63,694 nucleotides of DNA from Neobacillus mesonae (GTDB lineage Bacteria > Bacillota > Bacilli > Paenibacillales > Paenibacillaceae): contig JAMBOW010000013.1 of NCBI GenBank assembly GCA_023715865.1, positions 1 through 63,694 on the forward strand, read 5' to 3'. The position numbers and the translations under genes are program-made. Position 1 is the stretch's first letter; each line of letters starts with the position of its first letter. Shown one piece after another: positions 17,345-24,870 of the stretch. A model generated the notes under the pieces. The model was not told where the DNA came from, searched no databases, and saw only the letters and a list, made by a program, of their open reading frames with translations.

Positions 17345-17805
17345 GTGAAGGTCAAATGATGAACAGAGAGTCAGGAGAGCAAGGGTGGCTGTTTCCTTAC
17401 TCTCCTTCCCGCAAGCCGGAGCTGATTCCGCCGATCGCTTTAGCCTACATTGGAGATGGGGTGTACGAGGTTGCTGTTAGGCAGTATCTGCTGTCGAAGC
17501 TGAACCTGCGCCCCAATCATCTTCACCAAAAAGCGACCGGTTTCGTGTCTGCCAAAGCACAAAGTCGAATACTAGCCATTATTGAGCCTCGACTGAATGA
17601 TATGGAACGGGACATCGTTAGACAAGGTCGAAATGCCAAGTCCGGTGTGCCGAAGAATGCGGATGTTCAGGAGTACCGGCATGCTACGGCCTTCGAATGT
17701 CTTGTCGGATATCTGTATCTCAGCGGGGAACAAGCACGGCTTTGCGAACTGATTGATCTAGGGATCATAGGGATGGAGCAGGAGAAAAATAATCAATCGA
17801 AATAA
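17329..17805 (+). CDS. mrnC: Mini-ribonuclease III (MrnC)
   Basis: A dimeric RNase III catalytic domain without a dsRNA-binding domain, maturing 23S rRNA in Bacillus. The signature AYIGDGVYEVAVRQYL and the later ECLVGYLYLSG carry the acidic catalytic residues. The start is uncertain: ATG 17329 overlaps cysS by 16 nt, ATG 17341 overlaps the cysS stop (ATGA), and ATG 17356/17359 follow GAAGG. With the first the product is 158 residues; the domain begins only around residue 20, so function is unaffected. Confidence 0.92.
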   Translation: MAAQMSEGQMMNRESGEQGWLFPYSPSRKPELIPPIALAYIGDGVYEVAVRQYLLSKLNLRPNHLHQKATGFVSAKAQSRILAIIEPRLNDMERDIVRQGRNAKSGVPKNADVQEYRHATAFECLVGYLYLSGEQARLCELIDLGIIGMEQEKNNQSK

Positions 17806-17833
17806 TGGCGTCAGCCAGGAGGATATAAGAGAT

Positions 17834-18574
17834 ATGGAAGAAGAATGGATTGCCGGCAAGCACTCGGTTATCGAGGCGCTCCGTTCCGGACGAACGTTGA
17901 ACAAAGTGTGGATTGCCGAACAAGCCCAGAAGCATTTGGCGGCACCGGTGATCGCGGAAGCGAAAAAAGCGGGTATCATTATCCAGCAGGTAGACAAGCG
18001 CAAGCTGGACCAGATGGTTCCCGGCATCCAGCATCAAGGGGTTGTAGCTCAGGCTGCGCCTTATCAGTATGCTGAAGTGGAAGATATTCTTGCGGTTGCA
18101 AAGGAAAAGGGAGAAGCCCCGTTCCTTGTACTGCTTGATGAGATTGAGGATCCTCACAATCTGGGCTCAATCCTGCGGACAGCGGACTGCACAGGGGCAC
18201 ATGGGGTCATTGTACCGAAGAGACGTTCAGCACAAGTAACAGCGACGGTGTCCAAAACATCAGCCGGTGCAGCAGAGTACGTGCCTGTTGCAAGAGTAAG
18301 TAACTTAGCACAGACGATCGAGGATTTGAAGGAAGCCGGAGTGTGGGTGGTTGGAACTGATGTACGAGCTACAGAGCCTGTATTCGGAAATGGTGTGTTT
18401 ACAGGACCTGTTGCCGTTGTTATCGGAAATGAAGGCAAGGGAATGGGCCGTCTGATCCGTGAAAAATGCGATGTTCTCGTCAAGCTGCCAATGAATGGAC
18501 AAATCAACTCGCTTAACGCTTCGGTTGCAGCCGGTGTGGTGATGTATGAAGTGCTTAGAGCCCGAAAGGCTTAA
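17834..18574 (+). CDS. rlmB: 23S rRNA (guanosine(2251)-2'-O)-methyltransferase RlmB
   Basis: A 246-residue SPOUT/TrmH-family methyltransferase. The N-terminal L30e-like RNA-binding domain (ending near residue 75) precedes the knotted SAM domain with motifs DPHNLGSILRTA, IGNEGKGMGRL and LPMNGQINSLNASVAAGV. Gene position after mrnC matches yacO of Bacillus, a YacO/RlmB enzyme; the exact target guanosine is inferred from the family. GGAGGAT lies upstream of the ATG. Confidence 0.93.
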   Translation: MEEEWIAGKHSVIEALRSGRTLNKVWIAEQAQKHLAAPVIAEAKKAGIIIQQVDKRKLDQMVPGIQHQGVVAQAAPYQYAEVEDILAVAKEKGEAPFLVLLDEIEDPHNLGSILRTADCTGAHGVIVPKRRSAQVTATVSKTSAGAAEYVPVARVSNLAQTIEDLKEAGVWVVGTDVRATEPVFGNGVFTGPVAVVIGNEGKGMGRLIREKCDVLVKLPMNGQINSLNASVAAGVVMYEVLRARKA

Positions 18575-18587
18575 GGACTGACGCGAC

Positions 18588-19112
18588 ATGAAGGATTTCC
18601 GTGATGTGCTTCTCGTGGACGGATACAACATGATCGGGGCTTGGAAAGATCTCTTTGCGCTTGCCCAGTCCGACCTTGATGAAGCGCGGGACAAGCTGCT
18701 TATCAGGCTTGCAGAATATCAGGGGTTCTCGGGCAGACGGGTTATTGTCGTATTTGATGCTTACCGGGTTCCCGGACTCGGCAAATCTTTTACAGAAAGC
18801 AAAGTCCAAGTCTATTTTACGAAAGAGAAAGAAACGGCAGACGAGTGCATCGAAAGGCTTGTGGGAGAACTCAGCTCCCGCAGACGTCAAATTTACGTTG
18901 CAACGAGCGATATGGTTGAACAGCATGTCATCTTTGGTCAAGGTGCACTCCGCTTGTCTGCACGCGAGCTGCTTATCGAGCTGGAGCAGAATGAGAAAGA
19001 AGTCGGACGAGCAATCAAAGCAGACTATCAAAAAAAATCGACAAAAAATACAATAGATTCGAAGCTGACACCGGAAATGAGAAAATTGTTCGAACAATGG
19101 AGAAGAGATTGA
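18588..19112 (+). CDS. rae1: NYN-domain ribosome-associated endoribonuclease Rae1 (YacP)
   Basis: A 174-residue NYN/PIN-like nuclease that cleaves mRNA in the ribosomal A site in Bacillus subtilis. Visible elements: LLVDGYNMIGAW with the first acidic residue, VIVVFDAYR, ETADECIERL, and VATSDMVEQ, the usual NYN acidic set. The C-terminus is lysine-rich. The Shine-Dalgarno is weak (AAGGA overlapping the rlmB stop), which suggests translational coupling. The sigH promoter overlaps its stop codon. Confidence 0.92.
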   Translation: MKDFRDVLLVDGYNMIGAWKDLFALAQSDLDEARDKLLIRLAEYQGFSGRRVIVVFDAYRVPGLGKSFTESKVQVYFTKEKETADECIERLVGELSSRRRQIYVATSDMVEQHVIFGQGALRLSARELLIELEQNEKEVGRAIKADYQKKSTKNTIDSKLTPEMRKLFEQWRRD

Positions 19113-19137
19113 CAAATGGACAACCGTTGTAAATAAT
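19109..19137 (+). promoter_or_regulatory. SigA-type promoter of sigH
   Basis: TTGACA (19109-19114, overlapping the rae1 stop), a 17-bp spacer, AATAAT (19132-19137). A second TTGACA at 19154 lacks a good -10 box. Confidence 0.65.
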
Positions 19138-19283
19138 TGGTATTATGTATCTCTTGACAATTATATCATTCTTTTCTTTTTTAGGCGGTGTGTGGTTGAC
19201 GATGGAAGGTTCGATCATATATACTGATGCTATTATTTTGATAGGTGACGGGGTACCTTGCGTTGCAGCCGGAGGGATTGTTA

Positions 19284-19928
19284 GTGAGTGTTGACCTCAA
19301 AGATATCATGTTGTCCGAGTTTGATTACCTAAGCGATGAGGATATTGTTCAGGCGGTTCACAACAACGATAGTGACGCGCTAGAGTACTTGATTAACAAA
19401 TATCGTAATTTTGTGCGCGCCAAAGCAAGATCATACTTTTTAATCGGTGCCGATAGGGAAGATATCATTCAAGAAGGAATGATCGGGCTGTACAAGGCAA
19501 TACGTGATTTCAGAGGGGACAAGCTTGCTTCATTCAAGGCATTTGCCGAGCTTTGCATTACCAGACAGATTATTACGGCGATCAAGACGGCAACACGCCA
19601 AAAGCATATTCCGCTGAATTCGTATGTTTCTTTGGATAAGCCAATTTATGATGAAGAGTCCGATCGTACGCTGCTTGATGTGATCTGCGGATCTCAGGTC
19701 AGCGACCCTGAAGAACTGATTATTAATCAGGAAGAGTTTGTCGGCCTTGAAGACAAGATGTCTGAGATATTAAGTGATCTGGAGCGTAAAGTTCTGATGC
19801 TTTATTTAGACGGAAGGTCTTATCAGGAAATAGCCGTAGATCTTGACCGTCATGTGAAATCGATTGACAACGCATTACAACGAGTTAAAAGAAAACTTGA
19901 GAAATATCTTGAAGTGCGGGATAATTAA
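19284..19928 (+). CDS. sigH: RNA polymerase sigma-H factor (Spo0H)
   Basis: A 214-residue sigma-70 family factor directing the transition-state and early sporulation regulon. Region 2 (DALEYLINKYRNFVRAKARSY and GADREDIIQEGMIGLYKAIRD) and region 4 (LSDLERKVLMLYLDGRSYQE then RVKRKLEKYLEV) are intact. I chose GTG 19284 (MSVDLKDIMLSEFDYLSDED) because GGAGGG lies 7 nt upstream. An earlier GTG at 19245 has no comparable site. Gene order rae1-sigH-rpmG-secE-nusG matches Bacillus. Confidence 0.96.
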   Translation: MSVDLKDIMLSEFDYLSDEDIVQAVHNNDSDALEYLINKYRNFVRAKARSYFLIGADREDIIQEGMIGLYKAIRDFRGDKLASFKAFAELCITRQIITAIKTATRQKHIPLNSYVSLDKPIYDEESDRTLLDVICGSQVSDPEELIINQEEFVGLEDKMSEILSDLERKVLMLYLDGRSYQEIAVDLDRHVKSIDNALQRVKRKLEKYLEVRDN

Positions 19929-19943
19929 AATATGTTGCTGAAG

Positions 19944-19970
19944 AAAGACTCCTAAATAGAGTCTTTTTTT
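19944..19970 (+). terminator. Terminator after sigH
   Basis: AAAGACTC pairs with GAGTCTTT around CTAAATA and continues into a T run. Confidence 0.88.
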
Positions 19971-20272
19971 GTTGGAAGAAGCCGTATGACGTTTAAAAGT
20001 AGAAGAATGTTCAATAATAGACAATATTGGCGTTTCTATCAATACGTACGTCTAGTTATCGATTGCATTGAAAGAGAGACGCTTTCTGAGAAAAGACCTG
20101 AAGTTACGCCGACTACAGGTTATTTTAGCCAGCGAATAAGGCTTATTCTTGCATTGACATGAATATACCCTTGTGATAAAGTGTTTTAGGTAGGCCTAAA
20201 TTCGCGCTTTTTTTTTAGGATCAATTTAGAGACTTCTGATAATGCTTCGGATGTCTTCGGGAGGTGCACATC
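19971..20272 (+). other. sigH-rpmG intergenic region with one doubtful short ORF
   Basis: This stretch holds the rpmG promoter (20154-20182) and a poly-T-containing leader. It also contains an ATG-initiated 58-codon reading frame (19986-20162, MTFKSRRMFNNRQYWRFYQY at the start) with only a weak GGAAG site. I do not recognise this product and cannot support it as a gene; the region is otherwise ordinary intergenic DNA. Confidence 0.4.
20154..20182 (+). promoter_or_regulatory. SigA-type promoter of rpmG-secE-nusG
   Basis: TTGACA (20154-20159), a 17-bp spacer, TAAAGT (20177-20182), about 90 bp upstream of the L33 gene. Confidence 0.7.
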
Positions 20273-20422
20273 ATGCGGGTAATTATTACTTTGGCTTGTA
20301 CGAATTGCAAACAAAGAAATTACACAACCACAAAAAACAAGCGTAATCACCCTGACCGCATGGAGATGAAGAAATTTTGCAAGTTTTGTAACGAGCAGAC
20401 TTCTCATCGCGAAACCAGATAG
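20273..20422 (+). CDS. rpmG: 50S ribosomal protein L33 (zinc-binding type)
   Basis: A 49-residue L33, too short for usual ORF cut-offs. It is the zinc-containing C+ form, with CTNC (C9, C12) and CKFC (C36, C39). GGAGGTG precedes the ATG. secE begins 22 bp after the stop. Bacillota often carry a second zinc-free L33 elsewhere that replaces this one on zinc starvation; no such copy is in this window. Confidence 0.95.
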   Translation: MRVIITLACTNCKQRNYTTTKNKRNHPDRMEMKKFCKFCNEQTSHRETR

Positions 20423-20444
20423 TTAATTTGGAGGTGTAGTCGGC

Positions 20445-20636
20445 GTGAAACGTAGTTTCAAGTCTCTGTTTTCCTTTTTCTCAGAAAGCTGGGCAGAGCT
20501 TAAAAAAGTTCGCTGGCCTAATCGTAAAGAGTTAACTAACTACACCCTGATTGTTCTGGGGACGGTTATAGTTATCACGCTTTATTTTTGGGTTCTTGAC
20601 ATCGGAATTTCCTATGTGATCGATGCGATAATTTAA
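20445..20636 (+). CDS. secE: Preprotein translocase subunit SecE
   Basis: A 63-residue single-span SecE. The cytosolic amphipathic part contains ESWAELKKVRWPNRKE, the family hallmark, followed by one membrane helix (TLIVLGTVIVITLYFWVLDI). The start is GTG 20445 with GGAGGTG upstream. It partners SecY (47081-48379). Confidence 0.96.
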   Translation: MKRSFKSLFSFFSESWAELKKVRWPNRKELTNYTLIVLGTVIVITLYFWVLDIGISYVIDAII

Positions 20637-20658
20637 GAAGGGTCCCAGGTGGCTTGAT

Positions 20659-21192
20659 ATGGAAAAAAGATGGTATGTCGTTCATACCTATTCAGGGTAT
20701 GAGAACAAAGTCAAAGCCAATTTGGAAAAGCGCGTAGAGTCCATGGGCATGGAGGACAAGATATTCCGTGTTCTTGTTCCAATGGAAGAAGAAGTGGTGA
20801 ATAAAGACGGTAAGAAAAAGACCGTCATGCGTAAGATTTACCCGGGATATGTCCTGGTCGAAATGATTCAAACTGATGATTCTTGGTATGTTGTCCGCAA
20901 CACGCCTGGAGTTACTGGATTTGTAGGATCGACAGGGTCAGGTTCGAAACCAACACCATTGCTGCCAGATGAAGTTGAACAGATTCTGAAGCATATGGGA
21001 GTAGTAGAACCGAAACCGAAGATTGAATTCGACATTAAGGAATCTGTACGAATTAAGGTTGGTCCTTTTGCGAATTTTGTGGGCTCCGTGGAAGAAATAT
21101 TGGCTGAGAAAAGTAAACTGAAAGTTCACGTCAACATGTTTGGACGGGAAACCCCGCTTGAGCTAGATTATACTCAAGTGGAGAAATTATAG
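20659..21192 (+). CDS. nusG: Transcription termination/antitermination factor NusG
   Basis: A 177-residue NusG: the N-terminal NGN domain (WYVVHTYSGYENKVKANLEK, PGYVLVEM) binds RNA polymerase and the C-terminal KOW domain (IKVGPFANFVGSVEEI) binds partners. RBS is AGGTGG before ATG 20659. It is translated from the rpmG-secE-nusG transcript and lies ahead of rplK. Confidence 0.97.
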   Translation: MEKRWYVVHTYSGYENKVKANLEKRVESMGMEDKIFRVLVPMEEEVVNKDGKKKTVMRKIYPGYVLVEMIQTDDSWYVVRNTPGVTGFVGSTGSGSKPTPLLPDEVEQILKHMGVVEPKPKIEFDIKESVRIKVGPFANFVGSVEEILAEKSKLKVHVNMFGRETPLELDYTQVEKL

Positions 21193-21273
21193 AGGCTTTT
21201 AAAGCTGAGAATGGTTTCTTGTGGGAGGGCCGAGAGGCTCGTCGACCACTATTGATGCAAGGAGGTGTCTTAC

Positions 21274-21699
21274 ATGGCCAAGAAGGTAATCAAAATGGTA
21301 AAACTGCAAATTCCTGCAGGGAAAGCGAATCCTGCGCCTCCGGTAGGTCCGGCATTGGGTCAAGCGGGTGTCAACATCATGGCATTCTGTAAAGAATTCA
21401 ACGCTCGTACAGCCGATCAAGCAGGTTTGATCATTCCAGTTGAGATCACGGTGTTTGAAGATCGTTCCTTTACTTTCATCACCAAAACTCCACCGGCTGC
21501 AGTTCTGCTTAAAGTAGCTGCTAAACTTGAAAAAGGATCCGGTGAACCGAACAAGAAGAAAGTCGCTACAGTTAAACGCGACACTGTTCGTCAAATCGCT
21601 GAGCAAAAAATGCCTGACCTGAACGCTGCAAACGTTGAGTCTGCAATGCGTATGGTAGAAGGTACTGCTCGCAGCATGGGTATCACCATCGAAGACTAA
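21274..21699 (+). CDS. rplK: 50S ribosomal protein L11
   Basis: A 141-residue L11 of the GTPase-associated centre. The N-terminal PAGKANPAPPVGPALGQAGV hinge segment and the C-terminal rRNA-binding domain are typical. ATG 21274 (MAKKVIKMVKLQ) is chosen over an in-frame GTG inside the GGAGGTG ribosome site itself. It pairs with rplA downstream. Confidence 0.97.
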   Translation: MAKKVIKMVKLQIPAGKANPAPPVGPALGQAGVNIMAFCKEFNARTADQAGLIIPVEITVFEDRSFTFITKTPPAAVLLKVAAKLEKGSGEPNKKKVATVKRDTVRQIAEQKMPDLNAANVESAMRMVEGTARSMGITIED

Positions 21700-21784
21700 T
21701 TATGGTGTTCGTAACGCGGGCCTAATTTAAGTGCCCGCCATGTGGGAGGTATATCCGCTAAAACCACAAAGGAGGAATAGAAAC

Positions 21785-22477
21785 ATGGCTAAACATGGTA
21801 AAAAATATGTTGAAGCTGCTAAGCTGATTGACAGCGAAGCTAGCTACGAGCCTTTGGAAGCTGTTGAGCTTGTCAAAAAGGCTGCGACTGCTAAATTCGA
21901 CGAAACGGTTGAAGCTGCAGTACGTTTGGGCGTAGACCCACGTAAACAAGACCAAGCTGTGCGTGGTGTTGTTGTCTTGCCTCACGGTACAGGTAAAACA
22001 CAACGCGTATTGGTATTTGCAAAAGGTGAAAAAGCGAAAGAGGCGGAAGCAGCTGGAGCAGACTTTGTTGGAGATCAAGATATGATCAACAAAATCCAAC
22101 AAGGTTGGTTCGAGTTCGATGTCTGCGTAGCTACACCTGATATGATGAGTGAAGTAGGTAAATTGGGCCGTCTGCTCGGCGGTAAAGGCCTGATGCCTAA
22201 CCCTAAAGCCGGAACGGTTACTTTCGATGTTGCTAAGGCTGTTCAAGAAATTAAAGCCGGTAAAATCGAGTATCGTCTGGATCGTGCAGGTCAAATTCAC
22301 GCGCCAATCGGTAAAGCATCTTTCTCTGCTGAGCAGTTGAACGATAACCTTAAAGCTCTGATCGAAGCACTGAACCGTGCTAAACCAGCAGCTGCAAAAG
22401 GTGTTTACCTGAAAAACATCAGCTTGTCCTCTACTATGGGACCTGGTGCACGTGTGAGTACAGCTTCTTTCAGATAA
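21785..22477 (+). CDS. rplA: 50S ribosomal protein L1
   Basis: A 230-residue L1 of the ribosome stalk. ATG 21785 (MAKHGKKYVEA) follows AAAGGAGGAAT; upstream in-frame codons lack a site. Conserved GGKGLMPNPKAGTV and the final LSSTMGPGARV are present. The L10-L12 operon promoter starts 10 bp after the stop. Confidence 0.97.
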   Translation: MAKHGKKYVEAAKLIDSEASYEPLEAVELVKKAATAKFDETVEAAVRLGVDPRKQDQAVRGVVVLPHGTGKTQRVLVFAKGEKAKEAEAAGADFVGDQDMINKIQQGWFEFDVCVATPDMMSEVGKLGRLLGGKGLMPNPKAGTVTFDVAKAVQEIKAGKIEYRLDRAGQIHAPIGKASFSAEQLNDNLKALIEALNRAKPAAAKGVYLKNISLSSTMGPGARVSTASFR

Positions 22478-22487
22478 TATATTCCAG

Positions 22488-22517
22488 TTGACTTCGGTCT
22501 AGGAAATCTGTTATTCT
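22488..22517 (+). promoter_or_regulatory. SigA-type promoter of rplJ-rplL
   Basis: TTGACT (22488-22493), an 18-bp spacer, TATTCT (22512-22517). The same hexamer pair recurs with 17-bp spacing ahead of rpoB. Confidence 0.65.
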
Positions 22518-22557
22518 GTAAGAGTTGTTAAGTCCTAAGTGACTGACCCTTAAATTC

Positions 22558-22625
22558 GAATATGCTTACCGTAGACAGTAGGTGCTTTTGCAAGCTTAAT
22601 TTCCTACCGAGGTGTGATGATAGAA
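22558..22625 (+). promoter_or_regulatory. L10 ribosomal protein leader
   Basis: GTAGACAGTAGGTGC (22571-22585) and GCTTAATTTCCTACCGAGG (from about 22593) match, from memory, the conserved kink-turn-like core of the Bacillota L10 leader. GTAGG pairs with CCTAC. The L10(L12)4 complex binds this element and represses its own operon. Boundaries are approximate. Confidence 0.85.
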
Positions 22626-22663
22626 CGTATCAATTGAGCTGCTATGCTTAATGTGACTTTATC

Positions 22664-22693
22664 AAGCCTTCGTGATTCTACGGAGGCTTTTCT
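22664..22693 (+). terminator. Attenuator hairpin in the rplJ leader
   Basis: AAGCCTTCG (22664-22672) pairs with CGGAGGCTT (22681-22689), with one wobble and an 8-nt loop, followed by TTTC. Its position after the L10-binding core and about 135 nt before rplJ fits leader attenuation in Bacillus. Confidence 0.75.
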
Positions 22694-22827
22694 TATTGGA
22701 TAAATGATGCTGATACTTCGGATCAAGCCTCACCTATCTTACGGGAAACTTCCGCTTCTAGCGGTTAACGAAGATGCTTATTCTCCTTAAGGTGAGTAAG
22801 CGAGGAATCTATCAGGAGGTGTACAAT

Positions 22828-23334
22828 TTGGCAAACGCAAAAGTAATTCAAGCTAAACAAGAAGCGGTTGATACAGTAACAGCGAAATTGCGTGAGAGCG
22901 CAACTACAGTTGTAGCTGACTACCGTGGTCTGAACGTTGCCCAAGTAACTGAGCTGCGTAAACAGCTTCGTGAAGCGGGTATCGAATTTCAAGTGCTGAA
23001 GAACTCATTGCTTCGCCGTGCAACTGCAGCTGCTGAGCTGACAGAACTTGATGAAGTTCTGACAGGTCCTACTGCGATTGCATTCAGCGGTGAAGATGCT
23101 GTTGCTCCAGCTAAAATTTTGAACGACTTCGCTAAGAAGAACGACGCACTGAAATTGAAAGGTGCAGTAGTTGAAGGACGTGTTGTTAGTGCTGAAGAGG
23201 TTAAAGCACTGGCAGAACTTCCATCCCGCGAAGGACTTCTTTCCATGCTCCTCAGCGTGCTTCAAGCACCTGTACGCAACTTCGCCCTTGCGGTTAAAGC
23301 AGTTGGCGAACAAAAAGAAGAGCAAGGCGCTTAA
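22828..23334 (+). CDS. rplJ: 50S ribosomal protein L10
   Basis: A 168-residue L10, scaffold of the L12 stalk. The start is TTG 22828 (MANAKVIQAKQEAVD), 7 nt after AGGAGGT; the longer frame starting at 22774 would run through a hairpin and has no ribosome site. ADYRGLNVAQVTELRKQLR and the C-terminal L12-binding helix are conserved. A hairpin CTTATTC/GAGTAAG (22777-22800) lies just upstream of the Shine-Dalgarno, so initiation may be structure-sensitive. Confidence 0.95.
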   Translation: MANAKVIQAKQEAVDTVTAKLRESATTVVADYRGLNVAQVTELRKQLREAGIEFQVLKNSLLRRATAAAELTELDEVLTGPTAIAFSGEDAVAPAKILNDFAKKNDALKLKGAVVEGRVVSAEEVKALAELPSREGLLSMLLSVLQAPVRNFALAVKAVGEQKEEQGA

Positions 23335-23389
23335 TTTTTTGAAATACCAAGCTATTTAAAATACTAATTAAAATAATGGAGGTTCAACC

Positions 23390-23755
23390 ATGAGTAAAGA
23401 GCAAATCTTGGAAGCAATTAAAGGTATGACTGTTTTGGAACTGAACGATCTTGTTAAAGCAATCGAAGAAGAATTCGGCGTAACTGCTGCAGCTCCTGTA
23501 GCTGTTATGGGCGGCGCTGCTGGCGGTGCTGAAGCTGCTGAGCAAACTGAGTTCGACGTAATCTTGGCATCTGCTGGTGCTTCCAAAATCAACGTAATCA
23601 AAGCGGTTCGCGAAATCACTGGTCTTGGCTTGAAAGAAGCTAAAGAACTCGTTGACAACGCTCCAAAACCACTGAAAGAAAAAGTAAGCAAAGAAGAAGC
23701 AGAATCCGTTAAAGCTAAACTTGAAGAAGTTGGCGCTTCTATCGAATTGAAATAG
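23390..23755 (+). CDS. rplL: 50S ribosomal protein L7/L12
   Basis: A 121-residue stalk protein: an N-terminal dimerisation helix pair, an Ala/Gly-rich hinge (about residues 36-52, with AAPVAVMGGAAGG), and the factor-binding C-terminal domain with INVIKAVREITGLGLKEAK. GGAGGTT precedes the ATG. It is expressed with rplJ; a terminator follows. Confidence 0.97.
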   Translation: MSKEQILEAIKGMTVLELNDLVKAIEEEFGVTAAAPVAVMGGAAGGAEAAEQTEFDVILASAGASKINVIKAVREITGLGLKEAKELVDNAPKPLKEKVSKEEAESVKAKLEEVGASIELK

Positions 23756-23791
23756 TCCATTTCACTAACATAGTGAATAGGAACTGAACAT

Positions 23792-23826
23792 ACAAACCCC
23801 TTGATTGCTTCAAGGGGTTTGTTGTT
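23792..23826 (+). terminator. Terminator after rplL
   Basis: ACAAACCCCTTGA pairs with TCAAGGGGTTTGT around a 5-nt loop. The T tract is interrupted (TTTGTTGTT), so read-through to the methyltransferase is possible. Confidence 0.8.
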
Positions 23827-23860
23827 ATGATTTTGAGTTAAGCTGAATCGGAGGTGTCCC

Positions 23861-24460
23861 GTGTCTGATCATTATTATTCTAGTAAGCCCGAAGTTGCTC
23901 ATGACAGGCAGACGCTTGAAACAGTGCTGAGAGGGCACAAACTTAAACTAACCAGTGATGCTGGTGTTTTTTCGAAGAATGGCGTGGATTATGGGAGCAG
24001 GGTTCTTATTGGGGCGATGGATCTGAAGGGAGCTAAGTCGGTTCTAGATGTAGGATGCGGTTATGGTCCAATTGGAATTACGGCAGCTAAGCTGATGCCG
24101 GATGCGGTTATTACGATGATCGATATCAACGAGCGGGCAGTGGAGCTGGCAAGACATAATGCTATTCAAAATCAAGTAAGCGCAAATACGATAATTAAAC
24201 AGAGTGACCGGCTGGAAAAGGTAAAAGGGGAGAAGTTCGACGTTATTCTGACAAATCCTCCGATCCGGGCTGGAAAGGACGTTGTGCATGCTATTTTTGA
24301 AGAGGCTTATGAGCAACTTCATGATGGCGGTTCGTTGTGGATAGTAATACAGAAGAAGCAAGGAGCACCGTCCGCACAGGCGAAGCTGGAATCGATGTTT
24401 AAAATGGTTGAAGAAGTGACGAAAGATAAAGGGTACCGGATATTCCGTGCGGAGAAATAA
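23861..24460 (+). CDS. Class I SAM-dependent methyltransferase (RsmC/YbxB-like)
   Basis: A 199-residue Rossmann-fold methyltransferase. SAM motif I is DVGCGYGPIG, the acidic post-I motif is DINERAVELA, and the catalytic NPP motif (TNPPIRAG) marks it as an N-methyltransferase like RsmC for rRNA guanine. Position between rplL and rpoB matches ybxB of Bacillus. GTG 23861 follows GGAGGTG. The rRNA target is family inference. Confidence 0.9.
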   Translation: MSDHYYSSKPEVAHDRQTLETVLRGHKLKLTSDAGVFSKNGVDYGSRVLIGAMDLKGAKSVLDVGCGYGPIGITAAKLMPDAVITMIDINERAVELARHNAIQNQVSANTIIKQSDRLEKVKGEKFDVILTNPPIRAGKDVVHAIFEEAYEQLHDGGSLWIVIQKKQGAPSAQAKLESMFKMVEEVTKDKGYRIFRAEK

Positions 24461-24509
24461 AAGTAAACTATATAGTATATACAATGCAAAAAAAATCGCA
24501 ATAGGACTA

Positions 24510-24538
24510 TTGACTTGGTATATCCATTGTGGTATTCT
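24510..24538 (+). promoter_or_regulatory. SigA-type promoter of rpoB-rpoC
   Basis: TTGACT (24510-24515), a 17-bp spacer, TATTCT (24533-24538). It implies a leader of roughly 325 nt before rpoB. A TATAAT at 24636-24641 has no matching -35 and I did not call it. Confidence 0.7.
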
Positions 24539-24544
24539 TAATAA

Positions 24545-24852
24545 ATGTCAGTATTAAGATGCCCTACTTAGCTTTAGTTTGTTAAAATGTCAATCTTTTT
24601 TTCGTTCTGTAAGCATATTTTTGTGCTGATCAGCGTATAATATGTACATTTTGGGCAGACTATGAGGTGAGTGGGTTTTTCTGGGATGAAGGGGAAATTC
24701 ACTAATAAGTTGCTCTTTTTTCGAAATGTTATTCGAGTAAGGGCTTTTCTTTATTTGTGGATGCTCTCCCTCTGTATATGTAATCTTGTATGAGTTCCAT
24801 TATAAGGTTACAAACAGAGGTTCGCAACGAAATTTTTAAAAGTGAGTAGACA
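24545..24852 (+). promoter_or_regulatory. Long rpoB 5' leader with a strong distal hairpin
   Basis: This gene-free stretch ends in a compound hairpin: CCTCTGT (24769-24775) with ACAGAGG (24814-24820), enclosing TGTAATCTT (24779-24787) with AAGGTTACA (24804-24812). That makes 16 pairs with a small internal loop, ending 35 nt before the ribosome site. No T run follows, so it is not a plain terminator. Control of rpoBC translation or RNA decay is possible but unproven. Confidence 0.4.
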
Positions 24853-24870
24853 TTGAGGGGTGAGTTTAAG

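Noticed and set aside
24601..24660. Second rpoB promoter at TATAAT 24636-24641
   Set aside because: No acceptable -35 hexamer at 16-18 bp and no TG extension.
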